Source: Branchiostoma floridae
Taxonomy: Eukaryota; Chordata; Leptocardii; Amphioxiformes; Branchiostomatidae
Direction of reading: 5' to 3'
DNA length: 64,000 bases
Assembly (NCBI RefSeq): GCF_000003815.2
Contig: NC_049980.1
Coordinates: forward strand, 31,903,779 to 31,967,778
In this document: positions 55,759 to 64,000 of the stretch, piece after piece
Layout: the number at the start of each line of letters is the position of its first letter
How positions within the stretch are numbered: position 1 is the first letter of the stretch
Notes under the pieces: model-generated
Seen by the model: only the letters and a program-made list of their open reading frames with translations
Told to the model about the DNA's origin: nothing
Database searches by the model: none
Position numbers and translations under genes: made by a program

Positions 55759-56217
55759 CTAGGGAGAACACAAGAGTGACAAATTGACAATATATTTAAA
55801 CAAAACGTTATTTTTTTATTTATATTAACTTAACTAAACCAATGTATTTTCATGGGTATCTGGAAAACTCAGCACCCTAGGCTAGCGTTTTTTTACAAGT
55901 GGCAACTTGAAGTTGAACGCTAATCAATCACTGAATCAGTGAACTCGACACCATACCCGACCATATACGACGACTCTGAATTTACTTATACTTTATGGCT
56001 ATAGAAGAATTAAGGGCTAGGGTTAGAGTTTGGTGAAATCGTGACGACGAAACATATAAAAACCGTCCTAGATATATTGCCGAGGTGTCCGACATTCATT
56101 TTCAGGCCAGGCCGTCTGCTGATTGTCTCCGTCGAACGCGGCATTCGATGGAGACAAGTGAAGAGGGGCCCTTGTACTTTGGCCACGACTGGAGTATCCG
56201 TAAAATTCGTGGCATTA

Positions 56218-56391
<174 letters not shown>

Positions 56392-56843
56392 CTAAGTTCT
56401 TGGGGGAGTTGTATATTACTAGGATTACTATGTTTGGTAGGGATAAGCATGTTAATATGAATGTATATAAAATCAAGAACAAAAAGATGACTTACTTGCT
56501 TTTAATGGAAACAAATTTTCAAGTTTTTGATCTTGATAGTTTTTCAAATATTAACCACGGCACCCCTACTATCTTAATGGCATATGCGAAATGGGATGTT
56601 TGACCTTTCCCACGATAGGGGTGTACTAAACCAGATTAAGAGTTAAATCAAAATTTAAGCCTTGTAAAAATCGATAATGATTCTAAAATGAAACTCTACT
56701 GACATCTATTTGATGTTTTATAAAGTATATTCGATTCCACAGTATAGTGGTAAGAAATTTCTATTTCTTTTGCGACTAAGCAAACCAGTTGTCCCCTATT
56801 TGTTCAAAGTGGCGTCTTCTTTTTAGGCGCCTTTTCTAAAATC

Positions 56844-56855
56844 AAAGATGGCGGG
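56844..56855 (+). promoter_or_regulatory. Candidate YY1-type site between NUDT2 and KIF24
   Basis: CAAAGATGGCGGGC matches the YY1 core (AAGATGGCGG), a motif often found at or just after transcription starts of TATA-less, bidirectional promoters. It lies between the two divergent start codons, on the KIF24 side of NUDT2. Position is suggestive; activity is inference. Confidence 0.4.
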
Positions 56856-58492
56856 CATTTATCATGTTTTTGTAGTTCGTTGAGGGCTTTGTCGGATTTG
56901 AAGGTTTTATTGTGTTTGTTTGCTCCAGGCCTGGGTCTCTAACTTGGCGTCTGGGACGCCAATCTTCTTGCAAAAGCCTGTACAGATTCATCAGAGGTAA
57001 GTTGCCCAAACTCCCATGTTTGATTTCGACCGTTTTGACCGGTATAACGTTTCAACCGGGATGTTTGAAATATTTTTTGAGAATCGAACCCGAGCAAAAA
57101 CAATTTGCGCCGATTTATGTTGTCCAAAATAGTGTAGCGCACTTGTTGAATAAATAAAAAATGGTGTGAATTTCTTCTAGTTGATGGTTTGAACTTGTAC
57201 AGCATGCATATTTTTTTAATTAAATTAAACAATGATATGTAAAATGTCAAGTGACATTTTCCAACTTACTTACGATGTATGTAACGTTCTGTAAGTTATA
57301 TATGATAACGGTAAGTATAATGAATTCTAGTCTAGATTAGAGACTAAGATTATTGCGATTGAAAATAAATTAAAACCAATAAAAGTCTTTTCTTCTGTAT
57401 CTCTAATTATTCATCAATCGCTAGAACTATTCAAACTACTAGTATTAGCCAGCCAAAGAAACGTGCTACTCTGAAATGTTTACTATCATGTACTAGTATG
57501 GCAATATTCAAGACTGTTTCCATTTTCATTTGGAAACTCGATATTTCGACTCTATTTTACAATTTCACAATGTTCCAACGTGTACTGACAGACACCACAC
57601 CCACAAATTATTGAAGACAATTCTGCTACATTTGGCGTGAGAACCAACAGACACCGTACTGTAAAATCCATTTACTTTTGCAGTGGTTTTTATTTTGTGG
57701 TAGGAAGGAAAAGGATATTTTCGCAGTGTTCAAATACATCTGTGGTACAGTAGTTTAATAGTGATCCAAATTGGAAATGCTAGTAGTAGTAGTACATATT
57801 CGCAGTCGCAAATTTTTGGTGGTAAATAATGCCATAAACGTTTCACGATCTACAGTATAGAAATTGGCCTCCCTTGGGAATTGCTGAACATTTCCCTTAC
57901 CTTTTGCCATGGTGTAATTTTCCTAAATATTTAATGATGAAGTGACCTCTGAATGGAAAAAAAAAAACAGATGGAAGCACCACATGTATAAATACCTATA
58001 ATATAGTATAAGAAAATTATGATAGGTTTATCTTAAGGATGAAGGCAACGTTACAGTATTATAAATAGATCAAAAGAAAAACTGAAAAAAATTAGTCACA
58101 TAGCATTAGTCCAGTTAGAATTTTTATTCAGCCTGGTTTCTTTTCAGGTAAAAAAAAAAAAAAGAATTAATTTACAGATTTGTAAGCAAAAAAATTCATT
58201 TGAAAAATTTGTGTCCTCATGCATTTTACTTTATTTGGTTTCGTTTGATGAAACTACATTTTTCAAAATTGGAAAAAAGAGAGATAATCTGACCCTAATG
58301 TGTAGGGACCGAAACAGAAAACACAACGTTTTTTTCTTAGGTCTTGAAATTACTCTGTTAGTATTCATCAACACTATGCTGCAGTGTTATGTGGATCTGT
58401 CACAATTGCCCCGAGGAAGGTGACAGATGGAATGAAACACTTGGTTTCATGTCATTCATACTTATTTGTCAACAAAATTTCCATTTCAGACC

Positions 58493-58617
58493 ATGGCGAA
58501 CTGCCTGTACGAGTGTCTGCGTGAGGCCCGACTGGAGCGGTACTACCCAAACTTTGAATCCCAGGGCCTGACCATGTCAGAGGGGCTCAGTGAACTCACC
58601 ATGCAGGACTACTCAAG
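58493..58617 (+). CDS. KIF24: KIF24 coding exon 1: N-terminal SAM domain
   Basis: ATG at 58493 (ACCATGG, strong context). It encodes MANCLYECLREARLERYYPN, FESQGLTMSEGLSELTMQDY, S, closely matching the start of human KIF24 (LYECL.EA.L..YY..F...GL.......T M.DYS). KIF24 starts with a SAM domain, a protein-interaction helix bundle. Donor TCAAG|GTCATT leaves phase 2. A TTTCAG at 58484-58489 directly upstream suggests a preceding 5' UTR exon. Confidence 0.9.
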
Positions 58618-58994
58618 GTCATTGTAGTTCACACTGATATTTATGTTCATGTCAGCACTTTGTCTCTAGGACTAGTATAGATTTTTGCAGTCAAGCTTGT
58701 ACTGGTACTTAAGTGACCACCTCTTCAAGAGGACACCTGGCTATTGTTATAGTCAAACCTGTAATGGTGACCACTTTTTGCTGGTAATATTTCCCACCTT
58801 TCAACAATGAACACAGACCAGATTTTATCGCTGAATGCCAGTCTTCTGGTTGATCTCCTCCGCTAGTTTTGACTGTATACTCATCTTGATCTCTCTACAA
58901 CTGGACAGGATTTAGTAGCAAAATGTATATAACCAATCAGGCAATACTCAAATCATGAAGATGATCATGGATTTATGACCGATATATATATATA

Positions 58995-59132
58995 GAATAC
59001 AACACAGTGTATTCCGTATCACCCAAGGTACTAGCCTGACCGCGGGTCGGATTGCACGAAGGCTGGAGGGTGATCCGACCTGTGGGAGGGCTGGGATTGA
59101 GGGTGATGCGGAATACACCGTGTTGTATTTTA
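58995..59132. mobile_element. Short foldback MITE-like element
   Basis: GAATACAACACAGTGTATTC..CGTATCACCC and GGGTGATGCGG..AATACACCGTGTTGTATT are inverted ends of ~30 bp around a 78-bp core. In KIF24 intron 1. Confidence 0.65.
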
Positions 59133-59419
59133 TTTATGTCATACTCACCTGAGAAAACCCATGTTTGATGCAAAATGCGCTAGAAATTTGGTGCCCTCGA
59201 ACAAAAAGTGTTGCAACAGCAATGTTCCAACATCCGAATCAGGTATTTGAATTGCCAATTGTGCCACATTCGGCCTGCTCGAAACAGTTCGATTTACTTG
59301 AAGAAAGCCTGTGTGATACGCCTTTTGAACCTGTGCGATGCGGAAGTTATGGCCCGGCCCGGAACACCTGTATCGAATGTTTTCGCGTCACAGGTATGAC
59401 ATATATGTTCCTACTGCAG

Positions 59420-59915
59420 GTTTGGAGTGGAGGACATGCACGACAGGAAGCGATTGTTCCAGCTCATCCAGGTCATCAAGATGGTGCAGGACGAGGGCAA
59501 GCGCTGCAACGAGTCCTGCAGCAAACCCACTCCCCCCAGCAGTCCCGACAAACTGACATCCTCCACGAGCACTACTCGCGATCATACCGACAACGTTACT
59601 TCCTCCAGCAGTGCCTACTTCGGTGACGCCTCGGAGAATCTCAACAACTCCGCCATTCTGGCGTGGCAGAACTATCAGTCTGTCCTGCACAGGACCTCGG
59701 CGACCAATCAGAGCAGGTTCTTTGCTGAGCAGAACGAGGCCCTCGGTCTCAACGAGAGTCGGGTCGACATCGCCGTAAAAAGCAACAGCATCTCTCCATC
59801 AGAGAACAAGGAAAATGTGGCCAGTAACGAGAGGGAATCGGCAACGGACGGGCCCGGTACAGAGGCCATGCCGTCGTTCACCCCCCCGCGCCCCAGACAG
59901 CCGTACACGGAGAAG
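59420..59915 (+). CDS. KIF24: KIF24 coding exon 2: end of SAM domain and disordered linker
   Basis: Acceptor CTACTGCAG|G. Encodes FGVEDMHDRKRLFQLIQVIK (human counterpart LGV.DM.DRKRLFQLI.IIK), then a Ser/Thr/Asn-rich disordered linker (TSSTSTTRDHTDNVTSSSSA, NSISPSENKENVASNERESA) ending in YTEK|GTATCT, phase 0. The SAM end is conserved; the linker is not expected to align. 165 codons plus one base. Confidence 0.9.
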
Positions 59916-60077
59916 GTATCTCTACCTAACGTTATGCCTTATGAATAATGTTTGATTATTAGGATACAGCTAGTAGAGATATATTTCTAATTGATTCTAT
60001 CTGTGACGACATGATTTTAAAACTGTAATTTACTTGTTTCCTCCGCATTTAGCACTGTAAATGACTATGTATGTTCA

Positions 60078-61705
60078 TTATTCAAATACAATTCAATCTC
60101 TACAACTGGATAAAAACGGATATTTACTTCCGGACGTTTCGAGTGACATCCATCACTCTTCTTGAAGCAAAATTTCTTCATTCTTGTATCCTAACATGAT
60201 TTACATATATGTAACCTTTTGCATATGATCCTAACGATTTAGTGGTTAAACCAGTTTTTCTAGTTAGCTATACTGGTAGTGGTATTGAATTGTTCTGACT
60301 AGTTACCTTTGCCAGAATGGCTAAGGTTATGTTTTAGGCTTGTGAGTCTGTCTGTCTGTGTGTTAACAGTATAACTCGAGAAGCCTTGGATGGATCCCGA
60401 TGATATTTGGTAGGTGGATAGGGGTCGGAAAACAAAGGTCAAGTTCGATAATGGGCCTTCTGGCGGCTTGCTAAGGTACTGCAGCAGAACCTCAATTTTT
60501 TATATCTCCTGTTCTGGACATGCTGTGGTTATGATTTTTGAGTGGTAGGTAGCCCTTGAGGCAGAGAGTAAGTACTATAAGTTTGGACCCCCTAGCGGCT
60601 TGTTTGGAACTGCAGTCGCCGATTTCCTTTCAAACTTTGGACGAGAATAACTCGAGAACGTGTTGATGAATCATCACGATTTTTGGTATGTAGATAGCCC
60701 AAGTAACAATGTACATTATGAAATACTAATTATGCAAATCAGGAACTAATTTACATAATCAATGAGGAAAGTTTATAAATCCACTGCATTTCATGATAGG
60801 ACTTTCAAACTTGAAAATATAAACGCATTGATGGATCGTCATGGTTTTTGGTATGTAGATAGCCAAAGGGAAGACTTACATGATGGAATTCTAATCATGC
60901 AAATCAACAGCTAATTTGCATAATTAATTAGGAAAATGTGTAAATCCACTGCATTCCTTTATAGGACTTTCAAACTTGTCACATGTGCAGCTGAGAAAGA
61001 CAGAAATATCAATACAAATTAATTATGCAGATGATGATCTCATTTGCATAATTAATAGGAATATGAACGTGCTGACGGATCGTCATGATTTTTGGTATGT
61101 TGATAGCCTAAGTAAAACGTTACATAATGAGATACCAGTTATGCAAATTAACAGCTTATTTGCATAATTAATGAGGAAAGTTGATAAATCCACTGTATTC
61201 CATGATAGGACTTTCAGACTTGTCACATATGTAACTGAGAAAGATAGCAGAGAGTAAGAGGTGTATGTTTGGGTCCGCTAACATCTTTTCTTGAACTGCA
61301 GGAGCCGGTTTAGTTTCCTACTTTGAAAGATAATGAGTCAAGAAGGGATTGAATGGATCATCATGATTTTTGGTATGCTGACAGCTTAAGTGATGCTTGA
61401 TACAATTTAACATTAGTATGTAAATAGGGATCTAATTTGTATAAGCAATGGCAAAATGTTATGAACCAACTCCAGGCATATAAAATAAAATATAATGAGT
61501 AGCACATTTATGTCTTCAGACATCATTCTACATAACAAACCTGGTTTATTTGGCAAAGGTATGTGTTCGTGGAACTCTAGTTCATTCTGCTTTTGCTGAA
61601 GAAGAGTGATGGATGTCACTCGAAACGTCCGGAAGTAAATATCCGTTTTTATCCATTTGTAGAGATTGAATTGTATTTGAATATTGCTTACCTGGATGTC
61701 TAACC
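60078..61705. mobile_element. TIR element (as at 20241-20640) split by another repeat
   Basis: Left part ATTCAAATACAATTCAATCT..CATCCATCACTCTTCTT..ATTGAATTGTTCTGA and right part GCTGAAGAAGAGTGATGGAT..TGAATTGTATTTGAATATTG are the two halves of the same MITE. 60301-61585 between them is an inserted dispersed repeat. In KIF24 intron 2. Confidence 0.7.
60301..61585 (+). repeat. Dispersed ATGCAAAT-rich repeat, longest copy
   Basis: Starts TTACCTTTGCCAGAATGGC and ends GGCAAAGGTATGTGTTCGTG..GAACTCTAGTT. Contains at least four internal paired octamer blocks (TTATGCAAAT...AATTTGCATAATTAATGAG), each preceded by GATTTTTGGTATGTAGATAG; this block is partly tandemly reiterated (about 60690, 60850, 61090, 61370). 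Confidence 0.65.
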
Positions 61706-62074
61706 TTCATAAACGACTGTACGTTCAATTCAGTGACTGATTTTGAGATTTCTGTCTATTGTTAAATGATTGTTGTTGTGATCTTGTTACGATCATGATA
61801 CGCAATTCAGCCTTTGGCTGCCAGGTGCTGTAAATGTATTAAAGTTCGCGGAGATTTAATTTGGCGCTAGCAGGAAAATGGACTTTTTACGTATACGGTG
61901 GTTTTAATTTTGCAGTAGCACCATGCACTGTAGTCTCTTACTGTTATGAAAAAATGTGCGCGGTGGTTTTAAATTCGCGGTGAAGCAGCCGCCGCAAAAA
62001 CCGAGAACATTAAAGCACCGTGAAAGTCTCTGCATCCTCAATTTTAAATTGAAACAATCATCATCATCATCAAG

Positions 62075-62320
62075 GTGCATCACGGCGCGGGTTACGACTA
62101 CGGCGTGCCGCAGTCTCACGCCAGGAGCCCCCGGCGGACACTGTCGTACGGAGACGACTGTGGCGGAGGCGATAAGATCAGGGTGTGCGTGCGGAAGAGG
62201 CCAATGAACAAGCGGGAGAAGAAGGCTGGACAGGCGGACATAGTCCAGGTTCAGGGGAAGAAGGCTGTGCTGGTTAACGAAGCAAAGGTCGCCGTGGATC
62301 TGACCAAGTACACTCAACAG
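62075..62320 (+). CDS. KIF24: KIF24 exon 3 (third recognised): start of kinesin motor
   Basis: Phase 0-0 exon of 82 codons. VHHGAGYDYGVPQSHARSPR precedes KIRVCVRKRPMNKREKKAGQ (kinesin beta-1, RP motif), then DIVQVQGKKAVLVNEAKVAV, DLTKYTQQ. Human has YNYGIP, KIRVCVRKRPL, LLVHE.K.AVDLTQY. Donor CAACAG|GTAGGC. The acceptor CATCAAG|GTG has only a CAT-repeat, poor pyrimidine tract, so the 5' boundary is the least certain one; an additional small exon may lie in the 2.2 kb upstream. Confidence 0.88.
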
Positions 62321-62630
62321 GTAGGCATATATTGTATTTAACTATGACCTACGAAACTATGATCTATGAAAACCAATACATTATAAAATAGTGTAAGTCT
62401 AGTTGCATTTTTAGTTATACAACTAAATGTAAATAGTTGTAAAATGAATGTTTTTATTATGTCAATTACATGTACGTCAATATAAGTGCTTAATATTCAA
62501 AACATCTCAGAAATCATTCAGTTAGATTGGATTTAGAAATAAATACTTTGACATTGCTACAAAGTTTAATAAATTATTTTATTCAATGCAGCTGCTATTG
62601 GATTGAAGTTTTCCTCTTCTTTGTCTGCAG

Positions 62631-62728
62631 CATGAGTTTATTTTTGACGAGGCCTTTGGTGAGGAATGCAGCAATGAGGAGGTGCATCAAAGGACTGCCA
62701 AACCCCTGGTGTCCTGGGCTCTTAAAGG
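62631..62728 (+). CDS. KIF24: KIF24 exon 4: kinesin motor
   Basis: TTTGTCTGCAG|CAT to AAAGG|GTATGT, phase 0 to 2. Encodes HEFIFDEAFGEECSNEEVHQ, RTAKPLVSWALK, the F.FDE.F.......V......PLV segment just before the P-loop of kinesins. Confidence 0.93.
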
Positions 62729-63827
62729 GTATGTCAGCCTCAGAAAGTTACATGTTGCTGTGTTAGCCAGTTTCTAACATTGCCATTATGAATGTGACAA
62801 TCCCCTCACCACATTCTCTTCTCCTTATGGGTACTGTAAATTCATTAATTCAGTTGTTCTTGGGACATGATATCAGATAGAAGGGGAAAGGGATTTTTCA
62901 TGGTGTTTTGAGTTTTCGGTTGAAAACGATTCTGTATGTGATTGTCATACAGTAGTGCATTGTGATACATTGGAAAGGCATATTCGCGGAATTTTCAGCA
63001 GAGTTGACACTGAAAAAATGGAAAGATAAAACAACAGTGAACATTTCAAGATTTACAGTACCAAAGTCCTGGTAGGATGGGTGTTAGGTTACCACCAGCT
63101 GTTCTCAAGTGGGGTCTGCATAGCCCTTAAATGTGTAATGTGTAGACTAGCTATTTTAAATTCCTGTCACTTGCAGGGAAAGCCTGTTATTTCTTTCTGT
63201 AAATATGCAATTGATAAGTAGATGGTTTTCCTCCTGAATGTAGCTTAGAGTGCAGCCGTTTCTCCTGAATTTAGTGTAAAGCGTTGTAGGAACCCCCTAC
63301 TAGTGGGCAAGCCCCCTCAAGTACTTATGACAAATAGAGGGCAGCTGAAAATGTTGTGGCACTCTGCCCTCACCCTGGAGGGAAGTTGTGATGGTTTCCA
63401 ATCCAGCTGCTCTTTCTTACTTATCAGCCATCAAATGAATGATTGGATGAATGAATGAATTTTGAAGTCACCTAGCTGTCTAAAGATGAAATGAATACTA
63501 GTAATAGATACAGGTAATGCACAACAACTGTACAATAGTGTGTAGGGTACAGTATGACAAACTACAAAAGCAAAATACTTCTGACGCCTTATCGAATACA
63601 AAAGCAAAGTACATTTATAATTCTCAGAGACTACTGCACGTATGACGTACTAGACAAGTACACTTATAAGTTATGTCCAGGGTGAACTTTTACAGCATCG
63701 CCCTGGACATAACTAAAAGAAAGAAATGAATAACACAAGGTTAGTACACACTGTCTGGAACAAAACAGTCCTAGGGCAGGTTGCACGTTTGTACAGGCCT
63801 GATGCTAGACATCCCTTTCTCCTGTAG

Positions 63828-63926
63828 GAACAAGTCGACATGTTTTGCGTACGGCCAGACAGGAGCAGGGAAGACCCACACCATGCTGGGGAAGCGCGGA
63901 GTGAAGGGTCTGTACCTGCAGTACTG
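63828..63926 (+). CDS. KIF24: KIF24 exon 5: kinesin P-loop
   Basis: CTCCTGTAG|G; encodes [31 protein letters not shown]. The P-loop GQTGAGKT is intact, and phase joins exon 4 as GGG AAC AAG. The 3' boundary is either ~63920 or 63926. An almost identical acceptor and exon start recurs 151 bp downstream at the window edge. Confidence 0.88.
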
Positions 63927-63960
63927 GTATATACATGTAGGTGTCGCTGCTTACACATGC

Positions 63961-64000
63961 CATCCCTTTCTCCCGTAGGAACAAGTCGACATGTTTTGCG
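63961..64000 (+). other. Duplicate of the KIF24 P-loop exon start (cut by window end)
   Basis: CATCCCTTTCTCC(T/C)GTAGG followed by AACAAGTCGACATGTTTTGCG: 39 of 40 bases equal 63810-63849. Either a tandem duplicate/mutually exclusive exon or an assembly duplication of two haplotypes. More sequence is not available here. Confidence 0.7.

Noticed and set aside
59165-59948. Other frames over KIF24 exon 2
   Set aside because: Shadows of the GC-rich exon; only the frame continuing the SAM domain has correct phase and conserved sequence.

Overview
The window looks like a cephalochordate (amphioxus, most likely Branchiostoma) genome segment. The reasons are vertebrate-like but intron-dense animal genes, a NUDT2-KIF24 gene pair arranged as in human, a very large mosaic polycystin, and introns packed with short foldback elements and tRNA-derived SINEs. 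Species is inference; no marker gene is present. Three assembly gaps occur (31971-32343, 47617-48238, 50498-50597).

Layout: (1) 121-2503, minus strand: an intronless, unrecognised repeat-bearing protein gene whose reading frame shifts once near 1403-1497. (2) 2540-6172: intergenic, mostly repeats. (3) 6173-42424, minus strand: one giant polycystin-1-family gene. I could place 48 coding exons with splice sites and compatible phases; they sum to 9504 nt (3167 residues plus stop). Modules in order are signal peptide, PAN/apple-like, LCCL, CUB, C-type lectin, F5/8C, Link, trefoil, fucolectin (FTP), F5/8C-like, PAN, ricin-B-like, an unassigned beta module, two FN3, a Ser/Thr/acidic linker, GAIN/GPS, TM, PLAT, the polycystin extracellular domain, the channel and a short coiled-coil tail. 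No PKD repeats, LRR, WSC or REJ module was recognised. (4) 42430-46760: repeats, including a near-perfect 36-bp-arm palindrome upstream of the polycystin start codon. (5) 46763-53031, plus strand: a decayed endonuclease-bearing Helitron (Helentron type) with two spliceosomal-type introns. (6) 53040-55440: repeats. (7) 55442-56370, minus: complete two-exon NUDT2. (8) 58493-64000, plus: 5' part of KIF24 (SAM domain, then start of the kinesin motor), cut by the window end.

The polycystin reads as a surface receptor-channel: a carbohydrate/matrix-binding ectodomain, autoproteolysis at GPS, and a transmembrane channel body. Every boundary between recognised extracellular modules is a phase-1 intron, while the membrane core uses mixed phases, the classic signature of exon shuffling. 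NUDT2 (Ap4A hydrolase) and KIF24 (a centriolar/ciliary kinesin in vertebrates) sit head-to-head, as in human, suggesting a very old shared promoter region. No retrovirus, LTR element or Polinton remnant was recognised.
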